Origin: an uncultured Bacilli bacterium
Lineage (GTDB): Bacteria; Bacillota_I; Bacilli_A; RF39; UBA660
Assembly (NCBI GenBank): GCA_947629405.1
Contig: CANRDL010000007.1
Location: forward strand, 1 to 42,284
DNA length: 42,284 nt
Direction of reading: 5' to 3'
A program made the translations under genes and the position numbers. Within the stretch, counting starts at the first letter, position 1. Every line of letters begins with the position of its first letter. Below the pieces are notes generated by a model. It did no database searches. It saw only the letters and a list, made by a program, of their open reading frames with translations, and was not told the DNA's origin. Positions 22,932 through 31,581 of the stretch are shown here, piece by piece.

Positions 22932-23951
22932 TTATTTTAAAATAAATGCATCAGGTATCTTTTTTTCACCAGTTTTAGAATGCGAAGTTGGTCTATTATA
23001 TAATTTTTTATTAACTGTTAAAGTTGTTGTTGACCCACCATCTAAATTAGCGGCATTATAAGCACCATATCTTTTAAATATTTTGGTCATTTCATTATAA
23101 GTAACACCCATACTGTATCCTGGTCGTCTTCCATCAATTATCAAAAACATCATAATCTTATCTTTTCGTTGCGCAATACCAGTTCGCGGATTTAATCCAC
23201 CAGCTGTTCCCACTATATTTGTCTTTTTGCCATTTACTATTAAATAAGGTGAAAATTGAACAGCGTATTTTATATCTCTTTTTATTGCTTTTTCGGCTGA
23301 TATATTTGAAAGAATTAATATTCCATCATCATCAATTCCAATCATTCCCCCATTAGCAAGCCCATATTTAGTATCACAAACTATTTTATGATTTACAATA
23401 ACAAATCCAGAAGGTCTACCCGCAACTCCATCATCTAAGAATCCAGAAGCATTAATACCTATTTTAGCATTATATTCTCGAGATAATTCAGTTAAAAGTT
23501 GTCCCCTTTTACCAAGAGTAGAAGAAGTAACTAATTGTATATTTTTAGGCTTATAAACTACCACTAACCAACCACGATAATTAGTTCCTTTAATATTTAA
23601 TATTTTATATAAATCATTGCCTTTATCTTTATTTAAAATTTGTCTTTCATAAGTCTCATTTTCGGCAAGAATTTCTTTATTTTTATTATTTATTTCACTT
23701 TTATCAGTTTCTTCATCTGTAACTGAAACATAATTTTTACTTAAAATTTTATTGATCATGTTTTCACTAAAAAATATTCGCGCTAAAAATTGATGAGAAC
23801 GTGTTTCCATTGCAGTAGTAACCCAAGTATCTCTTATTATATCCACTGGTCCATAAATAAGGAGCATAAACATGATGGCAAGAGTATCAAATACAATGAA
23901 TGAAAATAAACTAACTTTATTTCTTTTTTCTTTTTTTCTATCTTTTAACAT
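22932..23951 (-). CDS. Phosphodiester glycosidase (NAGPA-domain) family protein
   Basis: 339 aa. A cytoplasmic basic stretch is followed by one transmembrane helix (about 13-36), so the catalytic part lies outside the cell. The NAGPA domain is seen in GINASGFLDDGVAGRPSGFVI, FSPYLIVNG, GGLNPRTGIAQRKDKIMMFLIIDGR and AANLDGGSTTTLTVN, all typical blocks. The domain is named after the enzyme that removes GlcNAc from phosphodiesters; in Firmicutes it is linked to exopolysaccharide or cell-wall polymers. Its start codon lies inside the upstream 42-aa gene (14-nt overlap), so the two are translationally coupled. Confidence 0.88.
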   Translation of the reverse strand: MLKDRKKEKRNKVSLFSFIVFDTLAIMFMLLIYGPVDIIRDTWVTTAMETRSHQFLARIFFSENMINKILSKNYVSVTDEETDKSEINNKNKEILAENETYERQILNKDKGNDLYKILNIKGTNYRGWLVVVYKPKNIQLVTSSTLGKRGQLLTELSREYNAKIGINASGFLDDGVAGRPSGFVIVNHKIVCDTKYGLANGGMIGIDDDGILILSNISAEKAIKRDIKYAVQFSPYLIVNGKKTNIVGTAGGLNPRTGIAQRKDKIMMFLIIDGRRPGYSMGVTYNEMTKIFKRYGAYNAANLDGGSTTTLTVNKKLYNRPTSHSKTGEKKIPDAFILK

Positions 23952-24066
23952 AAAATAAAAACCTTCCTATATAAATCCCTAAAATTGTTAAAAGAAATAA
24001 AGCACTTAAAAAATTAAATATATGTATTAATATATACTTTTTCAATTTAAGTTTTTTTTTCTTCAT
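23938..24066 (-). CDS. Small membrane protein, 42 aa, coupled to the phosphodiester glycosidase
   Basis: A reading frame from ATG at 24066 to TAG at 23938 with AGGAG nine bases upstream. The product starts with a Lys-rich segment MKKKKLKLKKY and then has one hydrophobic helix, about 12-36, ending FYVKR. It overlaps the next gene in another frame by 14 nt, which supports real translation. No family is recognised. It could be a partner or chaperone of the glycosidase, or only a leader that couples translation. Confidence 0.6.
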   Translation of the reverse strand: MKKKKLKLKKYILIHIFNFLSALFLLTILGIYIGRFLFYVKR

Positions 24067-24140
24067 TTAAATCTACTCCTATGTTTTTAATTATAACTAA
24101 AATTATATTTACATGCAAGTTTATAAATTTTCTTTTAAAT

Positions 24141-24177
24141 AAAAAAAAGATTATTTTTTTAAACTTTCAATAATCTT
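24141..24177 (-). terminator. Terminator of the rbfA transcript
   Basis: Perfect 10-bp arms (AAAGATTATT at 24145-24154 and AATAATCTTT at 24168-24177) overlap the rbfA stop and are followed by a T run on the minus strand. Confidence 0.8.
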
Positions 24178-24489
24178 TTCAATATTTTGACCATATTCAA
24201 TAGAATTGTCATAGATAAATTTTAATTTTGGCGTATGTCTGATTTCAATTGATTCTGATAAAAGCTTTCTAATATAAGAAGCCGCTTCATCCATTTCTTT
24301 TTCATCTTTAGAATGCTCATTATCATAAATTGTTGTAAAATAAATTTTAGCATAAGATAAATCATTAGAAACAGAAGCAGATGTTATAGTGACACCCTTT
24401 AAAAAAGAATCAGTTGCTTCATTAATAACTATATTACTAATTTCTTTTACGAGCATAGATTCAATTTTTTTTTGTTTAATTTTATTCAT
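24151..24489 (-). CDS. rbfA: 30S ribosome-binding factor A
   Basis: 112 aa from the ATG at 24489, six bases after AGGTGA. The GTG at 24498 is part of that ribosome site, so the longer frame is rejected. RbfA is a KH-fold factor that matures the 5' end of 16S rRNA. The family pattern is IESMLVKEISNIV, VTITSASVSNDLSYAKIYFT and the C-terminal IRHTPKLKFIYDNSIEYGQNIEKII. It usually follows infB; here it follows a PBP gene instead. Confidence 0.95.
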   Translation of the reverse strand: MNKIKQKKIESMLVKEISNIVINEATDSFLKGVTITSASVSNDLSYAKIYFTTIYDNEHSKDEKEMDEAASYIRKLLSESIEIRHTPKLKFIYDNSIEYGQNIEKIIESLKK

Positions 24490-24525
24490 TATTTTCACCT
24501 AAGAATAATTATATCATAAATTAGA

Positions 24526-26502
24526 TTATTTTGATAGATATCCTTCTTCTTCCAATATTTTTGTTACATCTTTACTTATCGTTTTATTTATATATGCCAT
24601 ATAATCGGTTTTACCATTCTTATGCGATACATTGGGAGACATAATTACCATACTAACACTTGGATTATCATAAGGAGCATAAGCAACTAACGAAGAAGAA
24701 ATTGTTTCCACATCTATTTTTTTATCATTATCGACATCTATAAAACTTTGGGCAGTTCCCGTTTTGCCAGCTGGTTTATAATTTAAATTTATATATCCTC
24801 TACCTGTACCAATTTTAAATACTTGTTTTAATCCTTCTCTTACTCTTTCTAAATATTTAGGATCAATACTAATTTCATTTAATACTTGTGATGAATTATT
24901 TAATATAACCTTACCATTTCTATCTTTTATTTCTTTCATTAAAGAAAGTTTAGTTCTTTTAGTGGTAGCAATAGTATTAATATATTGTAATAGTTCAACT
25001 GGTGTATAAGTATCATATTGCCCAATTGCTAAATTTAATAAAAGATCCCCACTTATTTGGCTTCCCTTTATTCCAACTACTTCATTAGGTACATCTAAAC
25101 CTGTTTTTACCCCTAAACCATAACTAGATAATGTATCACGATAGGTATTAAAATTTTCGACAGTAGGATTTAATTTCATATTATATTTATACTTATTACC
25201 AGTTAGGGAAATAGCAATTAAGTATTGAAAATAATTTGAAGACATTGCCAGTGCTCTTTTATCATTAATCCTTCCTAATCTTTTAAAAGAACATTTTTTA
25301 GGATTAGAATATAATTTAACACAACCATCGGTTACATAAGTTTTTTCATTTATAAGACCATTATTATATCCAACAGCAATGGTTGCTCCTTTTACAACTG
25401 AACCAACAGTATAAGAAGATGTAAAAGTTCCCGTAGTCATATTTACTATATTTTTATTATCTAATACTTGTTCCCCGGATAAAGCATAAATTTCCCCAGT
25501 ATTGGGATTGCCAATAATCGCATAGGAATGATTATAATATTCCGTATTTCGCTTTTTTTTACCATTTATAATTTCGGCTTTTAAAATGTCATCTATTCTT
25601 TTTTGTAAATTAATATCTATTGATAAATATAAATCATTACCAGGTATTTCCTCTTTTATTTTCGTCAATGTATTGTCACTATTAACTAAATATTTAGCTT
25701 TGGTTCCCCTTAAATAATCTTCATATTCTTTTTCTAAGTAACTAACTCCTACTCTGTCCGTTAATTTATAACCTTTTTTTAAATAGTAATTTTTTAATTC
25801 CTTTGGTACACCATTTTTAGAAACTGAACCAAATAAGGCTCTTAAAGTATCTCCTTGTGGATATGTTCTTACCCAAGTTATTTCGCCTCTTACTCCTGTA
25901 ATTTTTCCTTCAGAAATAAGAGCATAAGCATCTTCTGAAACATCCGTAGCAATTATTTTTTCTTCATAAGAATAGCCTTTATTCATCAAATAATAGATAT
26001 ATGCTGCATTTTTATCTCTATCATTAAAATTTGTTAAATCCTTTTCTGTAATTCTTTTAATTTTTAAATTATATAAATCATCTGATGTTATTTTTCTTTC
26101 TTGATATTTTTGTCTTTCTTTAGAAGTTATTTTACTATCCACATAATCTTTATTGTTTAAGTAGTAAAATTTCTTAATAATATTTTCATCAATATTTTTA
26201 TAATCCGGTAATAAATCAGCAAGTTTATAAGAAATATCTATTTCATCACTAGTTTTTATTCCTCTAATTTTTGTATATACAACCGATTTTACTCCTTTGT
26301 TATCAACTAAAACAACACCATTTCGATCTAAAATTCTTCCCCTTAATGGTGTTGATCCATCTATAACTATTTTGGTTTTATTTTTTAACTTTTTAGTATA
26401 AAAATCATTTTTTAATATCATCAAAGAATACATTCGCAAAATGACAATTAAAAATAATATAATTACAAAGAATAATATAACCCATACTCTTTTTTTAGCC
26501 AT
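24526..26502 (-). CDS. Class B penicillin-binding protein (peptidoglycan transpeptidase)
   Basis: 658 aa. One N-terminal membrane helix (about 6-28), a dimerisation/pedestal domain starting STPLRGRILDRNGVVL, and a transpeptidase domain with SVVK at 368-371, SSN at 421-423 and KTG at 580-582. It cross-links peptidoglycan. The architecture fits PBP2, the elongation enzyme (MrdA-like), or a SpoVD-like sporulation enzyme; no PASTA domain is present, so PBP2 is a little more likely. A promoter-like TTTACA-17-TACTAT lies at about 26520-26549. No rodA or ftsW is adjacent. Confidence 0.92.
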   Translation of the reverse strand: MAKKRVWVILFFVIILFLIVILRMYSLMILKNDFYTKKLKNKTKIVIDGSTPLRGRILDRNGVVLVDNKGVKSVVYTKIRGIKTSDEIDISYKLADLLPDYKNIDENIIKKFYYLNNKDYVDSKITSKERQKYQERKITSDDLYNLKIKRITEKDLTNFNDRDKNAAYIYYLMNKGYSYEEKIIATDVSEDAYALISEGKITGVRGEITWVRTYPQGDTLRALFGSVSKNGVPKELKNYYLKKGYKLTDRVGVSYLEKEYEDYLRGTKAKYLVNSDNTLTKIKEEIPGNDLYLSIDINLQKRIDDILKAEIINGKKKRNTEYYNHSYAIIGNPNTGEIYALSGEQVLDNKNIVNMTTGTFTSSYTVGSVVKGATIAVGYNNGLINEKTYVTDGCVKLYSNPKKCSFKRLGRINDKRALAMSSNYFQYLIAISLTGNKYKYNMKLNPTVENFNTYRDTLSSYGLGVKTGLDVPNEVVGIKGSQISGDLLLNLAIGQYDTYTPVELLQYINTIATTKRTKLSLMKEIKDRNGKVILNNSSQVLNEISIDPKYLERVREGLKQVFKIGTGRGYINLNYKPAGKTGTAQSFIDVDNDKKIDVETISSSLVAYAPYDNPSVSMVIMSPNVSHKNGKTDYMAYINKTISKDVTKILEEEGYLSK

Positions 26503-26574
26503 TTTAATTCACCATTTATAGTATGGTTAATATTTAATTTTGTAAACATAAAATATTTTAGAAAGGAGAAAATT

Positions 26575-26835
26575 ATGAATTTCTTAATAAAAAACTATAT
26601 TAATAATTTAACTAAAGACCAAGTAGATTCATTTGCAAAGCAAAATAATGTATTTTTAAGTCCTGAAGAATTAGATTTTACTTATAACTTTGTCAAAAAA
26701 AATCACTCTGAAGTTTTAAGTGATTTTACTAGTTTTGATTTTTCTAAATATCAAAAATATTATTCTCAAGAAAATTATAATAAAATTAAAAATTTATTAT
26801 ATCTATATTATCAAAAATACCATCAATTTTTATAA
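26575..26835 (+). CDS. DUF2624 (YqfT-like) family small protein
   Basis: 86 aa, soluble and mainly helical. The pattern INNLTKDQVDSFAKQNNVFLSPEELDFTYNFVKKN followed by a second helical half with YYSQENYNKIKNLLYLYYQKY resembles DUF2624 (B. subtilis YqfT). The neighbour agrees: in B. subtilis yqfT is beside the endonuclease IV gene yqfS, and here the stop overlaps the end of nfo by 13 nt on the opposite strand. AAAGGAG precedes the start. The function is unknown in all members I know of. Confidence 0.7.
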   Translation: MNFLIKNYINNLTKDQVDSFAKQNNVFLSPEELDFTYNFVKKNHSEVLSDFTSFDFSKYQKYYSQENYNKIKNLLYLYYQKYHQFL

Positions 26836-27731
26836 TAGTTTCTAATTTTTTCTAAAACATTTTCATCAAAAATTTTATTTTTTATCATTTCAATTTCAAA
26901 TTTATATGGGGGATATAATCGTTCTTTAGAAGAATCATCTGGTCCAATATAAGGTGTTTCAAGAATTTTAGGTATATTTTCAAGTTTTTTATGATAAATT
27001 ATATTTAACAAATTATCAAAACCAATTGTTCCATAACCAATATTTTCATGACGATCTTTGTGAGATGAAATTTCATTTTTACTATCATTTATATGAATAC
27101 AACCAATTTTATTTAAACCAATCTGTTTAGCAAATTCATTTAAATATTCATCAAAATTTTCTAAATCAACTCCTGAATCGTTTAAATGACATGTATCTAA
27201 ACAAAAGCCAAGGCTTTCTTTATATATTACATTATCATAAATATATTTCAATTCATCTAATGTTGAACCACATTCGCTACCCTTTCCCGCCATTGTTTCT
27301 AATAAAAGAATTACTGGAAAGTTAGGTTCCAAAATTTTATTTAATCCATCAATTATATTATTTAACCCTTCTTCTTTAGAAATTTTTACAGCACTACCCG
27401 GATGTAAAACCAATTTGGTAATCCCAAGTTTTTTACATCTTTGTAATTCATTTTTTATAAAGTTAATACTAAAATTATGTTTTTCGGCATCACTATTAGC
27501 AAGATTAACTATATATGGGGCATGACAGACAATATTATTTAAGCTAATATTATTATTTTCCATTAATTTTAATGCTTCTTTAGTTAGATTGTCATCAATA
27601 CTTTTTCTTATGGTATTTTGCGGTGCTCCCGTATAAAACATGAAAGTATTAGCATTATAACTTAAGGCTTCTTCTAAAGATCCAACTAACTGATCTTTTA
27701 CAAAATGAACATGACTTCCAATTATTAACAT
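26823..27731 (-). CDS. nfo: Endonuclease IV (AP endonuclease)
   Basis: A 302-aa TIM-barrel enzyme that cuts DNA at abasic sites in base excision repair using three zinc ions. Metal-binding segments are IGSHVHF, NIVCHAPYIVNLAN, LVLHPGSAV, LLLETMAGKG, GFCLDTCHLNDSG, GCIHINDSKNE and the C-terminal LETPYIG. The length is a little above that of E. coli Nfo (285). It is likely also useful for spore DNA repair during germination, as in Bacillus. It is convergent and overlapping with the YqfT-like gene. Confidence 0.97.
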   Translation of the reverse strand: MLIIGSHVHFVKDQLVGSLEEALSYNANTFMFYTGAPQNTIRKSIDDNLTKEALKLMENNNISLNNIVCHAPYIVNLANSDAEKHNFSINFIKNELQRCKKLGITKLVLHPGSAVKISKEEGLNNIIDGLNKILEPNFPVILLLETMAGKGSECGSTLDELKYIYDNVIYKESLGFCLDTCHLNDSGVDLENFDEYLNEFAKQIGLNKIGCIHINDSKNEISSHKDRHENIGYGTIGFDNLLNIIYHKKLENIPKILETPYIGPDDSSKERLYPPYKFEIEMIKNKIFDENVLEKIRNYYKN

Positions 27732-27813
27732 ATTTTCACTCCTACTTCATAAAATAATTATACCATTTTTATTAATTTTGTGATAGAATATTTATTCAAG
27801 GAAGTGGAGAAAT

Positions 27814-28227
27814 ATGAAAAACATTAAAATTAAGATTTTTGCTGGTATTACCTCACTAGCATTATTGGGAGCTGGTTTTAGATTATACAAAATTAATAAG
27901 GATTTACAATTATCGGAAGAAGCAATTAAACTTTTAATTGCCAATGGCACAGTTGGAAAACAAATTGTGGTAATTGATGATGACGTCTTAAATAATATGA
28001 ATCAAAATAAATTAAATAACTATCGTAATATTGATGGTTCAACACTAGTAAATGTTTTAGATGACAATAATATAATTAGTTGTTCAATTGATGACAAAGA
28101 AATAATTAAATTTGATTCTATGGATGGTAATCCTGATAATGATTTAACATTTGAAGATGTTTCAAATAACTATGAACTTGATTTAAATGAGCAAGACAAC
28201 TTAGTATTAAAAAAAGTAAAAAAATAA
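27814..28227 (+). CDS. Hypothetical protein with an N-terminal membrane anchor
   Basis: 137 aa. Residues 1-24 (KNIKIKIFAGITSLALLGAGFRLYK) form a signal anchor; the rest is acidic and probably outside the membrane, with a C-terminal Lys-rich end. There is no Cys after the hydrophobic stretch, so it is not a lipoprotein. AAGTGGAGA precedes the start, and an extended -10-like TGTGATAGAAT lies at about 27778. It lies 32 nt before the 299-aa gene on the same strand. I recognise no family. Confidence 0.65.
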   Translation: MKNIKIKIFAGITSLALLGAGFRLYKINKDLQLSEEAIKLLIANGTVGKQIVVIDDDVLNNMNQNKLNNYRNIDGSTLVNVLDDNNIISCSIDDKEIIKFDSMDGNPDNDLTFEDVSNNYELDLNEQDNLVLKKVKK

Positions 28228-28259
28228 AATTGTTTAAAAATGAAATAACAAGGTGATTT

Positions 28260-29159
28260 ATGAAATTATATAGAATAGTTCCTGATACATTTTCTATTTT
28301 TAACTTTAACAATTTTAGTGTTTTACAAGATTCTAATTATTATTCTTTAGAAGATGTATGGTATGAATTAGGTTTAGTTTCTTTTACCAAAATTAATGAA
28401 GCAAATAGTGCATATAATATTAATAAAAATAGTTTTAAATATAAAAATACTCCATACCATAAATTTTTTTACATTTTTCCAAAAGATGCAATTACTTATT
28501 GTAAAGATATAATTGAATATAAAAAATGTGCAACAAATTTCCGAATGCTTACATTTGATTTTCCAATTGAAAAAATATATAAATATTTTGGTTTTGGAAA
28601 GTATCATGATTATTATGGTACAGTAAAATGTTTAGAATTTTGTCTACCACTAGAAGTTTTTAATGGTACAGAAGCGAAAGAAATAACAGGAGACTCAAAA
28701 ATATTGCAATCAAAATTAATAGAAAGATTTTCTTACATGACTAAAGTATTTGAAAATTTATCTATTACAACCAATGATAAATATATTCATCAATTTAACG
28801 ACTACTATCAAAAATATCTAAAAACTGATAATGCTGCTAATATACTTTTAAATAGCGACCTATATAAAAGTATTAAATCTAAATCTTTCAAGTTAATAAA
28901 AACTCCTTATACTTGTAATCATATTATTGATATATTTGCTAATGATATAAAAAATTTAAAAAAAAGAGCAATTAGCATTGAAGATATATTTCAAAATGAA
29001 GATACACATCAAAATTGGGAAGATCATGTTTTAGAATCAATGGGATTTAAATTTAACGATGATGGTAGTTTGCTTAACATAATTGATGATAAATTCTATG
29101 AAGAAAATAAAACAAAAATTATAAAAACTTTAAAAAAAATAGAAAAATCAAATTATTGA
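28260..29159 (+). CDS. Hypothetical protein, 299 aa
   Basis: A soluble protein with no signal sequence. It starts MKLYRIVPDTFSIFNFNNFS and is rich in aromatic residues through about residue 145 (YHKFFYIFPKDAITYC, FGFGKYHDYYG), then helical. The opening strand KLYRIVP followed by mixed strands recalls proteins with an ADP-ribosyltransferase-like entry fold, but no catalytic motif is evident, so I make no functional claim. AAGGTGA precedes the start. It is probably cotranscribed with the 137-aa gene and ends at a strong bidirectional terminator. Confidence 0.65.
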   Translation: MKLYRIVPDTFSIFNFNNFSVLQDSNYYSLEDVWYELGLVSFTKINEANSAYNINKNSFKYKNTPYHKFFYIFPKDAITYCKDIIEYKKCATNFRMLTFDFPIEKIYKYFGFGKYHDYYGTVKCLEFCLPLEVFNGTEAKEITGDSKILQSKLIERFSYMTKVFENLSITTNDKYIHQFNDYYQKYLKTDNAANILLNSDLYKSIKSKSFKLIKTPYTCNHIIDIFANDIKNLKKRAISIEDIFQNEDTHQNWEDHVLESMGFKFNDDGSLLNIIDDKFYEENKTKIIKTLKKIEKSNY

Positions 29160-29194
29160 AAATTAATTTCAGTTAATTGTAAATTAATAAGTAA

Positions 29195-29226
29195 AAATAG
29201 AATTGTTAACCAATTCTATTTTTTTA
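29195..29226. terminator. Bidirectional terminator
   Basis: AATAGAATTG and its complement CAATTCTATT enclose TTAAC, flanked by A and T runs, between the converging 299-aa gene and the rhomboid protease gene. Confidence 0.85.
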
Positions 29227-30369
29227 TTTGAAAAAAACCATATATGATAAAAATGCTAATAAAATAACTAATACTATCCAACCATTTATTTTTTCACTAT
29301 TTTTTGATTTATTATTAATACCAACAGCCATGGTTGCAATAGCACCACCAACTAAACCGCCAATGTGAGCAGCATTATCAATTCCGGAAATCATAAACCC
29401 AAGAGCTAAATTCAAAATAATTATCGGAATAATTTGAGTTTTTAAAACACTGGATAAATATACTCGATAGTAATAACCAAAATAAAGTAAAGAACCAAGT
29501 AAACCAAATATCGCTCCACTGGCCCCAGCGGAAATATTATTAGAAAATATAATAGACATTAAGCTAGCCGTAATAGCACTAAATAAATAGATAAATATAA
29601 ATTTTCCTTTACCTAAGTAATTTTCTATTTGTGTCCCAATTATATAAAGGGAATACATATTAACTAATAAATGAATAATTCCAATATGTAAAAAAGCACA
29701 ACTTATCAAGCGATATAATTGTCCACTTTTAACAAGTGGTCCAAAATTAGCCCCAAATTTTATTAATGTATTAGAATCAGTACTACCGTTTCCAAATATA
29801 TACATCAACATAAACATTAAAATATTTAAGGCGATTAAAGCATAAGTAATAACTATTTTTTTCTTTTTAAATGTATTTTCATATTTAATGTTTTCTTTTT
29901 CTGTTTTTTTATTTATTTCCTTTGTAGTTTTAATGATAAAATCTAAATTATCACCATCTTTAGTCTTTTCAACTTTAATTGTAGGAAAATAACTTTTAAG
30001 ATTTTTATTTTTATAAATATCACTTTCATTGTTTATAATAATAGAAGAAATATCTTTAACATCTTTTACCTTTACATTTTCATTGATATTTAAAACTATA
30101 TTTAATGTATTAACTGATAAAGATAAAGTCTTTTTTCTTACTTGTCTTATTATATTTCTTATTTTATAAATATCTATTTTAAATTGTTCTTCATTATGAA
30201 TATAATTTGAATTTATTCTAATTATTTTATATGGCCCCTCAGCATTTTCTAGCCATATTTCATTTTTGGCACCATTTACAATTATCGGTGTATAATTTTC
30301 TTTTGTAATAAAATAATGAACTAATTTCATAGTGATTTTATCTTTTTCGTTGATAATTACATTATTCAT
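29224..30369 (-). CDS. Rhomboid-family intramembrane serine protease
   Basis: 381 aa from the ATG at 30369, preceded by AGAGGTGG; the frame from 30402 starts before that site. Residues 1-165 are a hydrophilic cytoplasmic domain, then seven membrane helices. The catalytic dyad is Ser284 in GASGAIFG and His335 in AAHIGGLVGG; HLLVNMYSL carries the conserved His-x-x-x-Asn of helix 2. The layout resembles GluP (YqgP) of B. subtilis, but I see no TPR repeats at the C-terminus. It cleaves membrane proteins within the bilayer; substrates are unknown. Confidence 0.93.
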   Translation of the reverse strand: MNNVIINEKDKITMKLVHYFITKENYTPIIVNGAKNEIWLENAEGPYKIIRINSNYIHNEEQFKIDIYKIRNIIRQVRKKTLSLSVNTLNIVLNINENVKVKDVKDISSIIINNESDIYKNKNLKSYFPTIKVEKTKDGDNLDFIIKTTKEINKKTEKENIKYENTFKKKKIVITYALIALNILMFMLMYIFGNGSTDSNTLIKFGANFGPLVKSGQLYRLISCAFLHIGIIHLLVNMYSLYIIGTQIENYLGKGKFIFIYLFSAITASLMSIIFSNNISAGASGAIFGLLGSLLYFGYYYRVYLSSVLKTQIIPIIILNLALGFMISGIDNAAHIGGLVGGAIATMAVGINNKSKNSEKINGWIVLVILLAFLSYMVFFK

Positions 30370-30432
30370 ATTTTTCCACCTCTTGTAATAATATTTTAAC
30401 ATAAAATTATTTTTTATTAAAGAGGAGAAAAT

Positions 30433-30822
30433 ATGAAAAAATTAACGGTATTTTTTTTATTTTTATTGCTTTGTATTAATTGTTTAACTATTAAAAACTT
30501 TTATTTATTATTATTTACTGTTTTAAATAATATTTTAATAATTATTTTCTTAGTCAATATTATTAAAAATAATAAAATAAACAATAATATCTTATTTTTA
30601 ATATTGTTAAACTTCTTACTTAATCAATTTTTATATATTATATTTAATTATTTTAAAGATTATATAATATCTATAATTTTAGCAATTTTATTATTTATTA
30701 ATACTTATATAATTATTCTAAAATTTAAAAATAAAAATAAAATACATTTATTATTATTTCCCTATTTAGTCCTTAATTTAATATTTATATTTATGTCTTT
30801 AAGTTTTTTATTAAAAAATTAA
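30433..30822 (+). CDS. Polytopic membrane protein, possibly a degenerate TspO/MBR relative
   Basis: 129 aa, four to five membrane helices, Leu/Ile/Phe-rich. The C-terminal half (LNFLLNQFLYIIFNYFKDYII... LLLFPYLVLNLIFIFMSLSFL) follows the spacing of the TspO/MBR family, where N-x-x-WS-x-x-F and PYLLW-x-x-F-A-x-x-LN are expected, but every tryptophan is missing: the protein contains none. The N-terminal WYxxLxKP motif is also absent. It could equally be an unrelated hydrophobic protein. The start has AGAGGAG. It is convergent with the 249-aa gene, overlapping by 4 nt. Confidence 0.6.
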   Translation: MKKLTVFFLFLLLCINCLTIKNFYLLLFTVLNNILIIIFLVNIIKNNKINNNILFLILLNFLLNQFLYIIFNYFKDYIISIILAILLFINTYIIILKFKNKNKIHLLLFPYLVLNLIFIFMSLSFLLKN

Positions 30823-31568
30823 ATTTTTATTTTTTTCTTATTTTGATTAGAAATTGTCATTTCAATAGCATTTGTTATGTTATCAATTTCTTGACCTATT
30901 ATTTCAACTACCTTATAAGCATCTAATACAGGATGTAAATTGGCCATTTCAATTTTATCCTCATTAGAAAATTGAGCATATATAGGCTCGTTTTGTTTAT
31001 AAATAATTTCCAAATCTTTTGAATTACAACCACATAATCTTAAAAATAAATTGTCATTAATTCCGGATGCTGGATAAATTTGTCGATATTTTTCAACCAT
31101 AATATTATCTTCATTTTGGTTAAAGTAAACTTGAAAAAATGAATTACAAATATCTAAAACATCAATAGTAATTGTTTTCTTTCCAATATTTTTTTCTTCA
31201 TTAGAAAATAAACTTTCATTATTTTCTTTTACTAACAGTTCTTCGATAGCCATTTTTTCATTTTGAACATTTATATTAATTAGTGGAGATTCTTTGTAGT
31301 CAAAAGTAAAAATCATTTCATTGATACTTTTAGCTGTTTTTAAAAAGTTTATTTGTACATTTAAGTAAATTAAACCATTATCATATTTTTCTTCATTAGC
31401 AGAGATATTTATTTCATCGGAAAAATAAGATTTAATTCCCTTATTGGCAACATTTAAAATATTTTCTAATTCTTTTTTATCATATATTTTTCTAGTTGAT
31501 TCTACTTTTAAATTAGCTAAGCTTTTATTAACCGAATTAATAATATTTTTATAAACATTTAAAGCCAT
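30819..31568 (-). CDS. Hypothetical protein, 249 aa
   Basis: Soluble, no signal or membrane helix. It starts MALNVYKNIINSVNKSLANLKV and has alternating beta and helical segments; a YPASGINDNLFLRLCGCNSKDLEIIY stretch in the last third and a C-terminal helix (ANLHPVLDAYKVVEIIGQEIDNI). No family recognised. AGGAGG directly precedes the start. It follows rluD by 13 nt, so it belongs to the lspA-rluD transcript. Confidence 0.65.
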   Translation of the reverse strand: MALNVYKNIINSVNKSLANLKVESTRKIYDKKELENILNVANKGIKSYFSDEINISANEEKYDNGLIYLNVQINFLKTAKSINEMIFTFDYKESPLININVQNEKMAIEELLVKENNESLFSNEEKNIGKKTITIDVLDICNSFFQVYFNQNEDNIMVEKYRQIYPASGINDNLFLRLCGCNSKDLEIIYKQNEPIYAQFSNEDKIEMANLHPVLDAYKVVEIIGQEIDNITNAIEMTISNQNKKKIKI

Positions 31569-31581
31569 TTAAACCTCCTAA

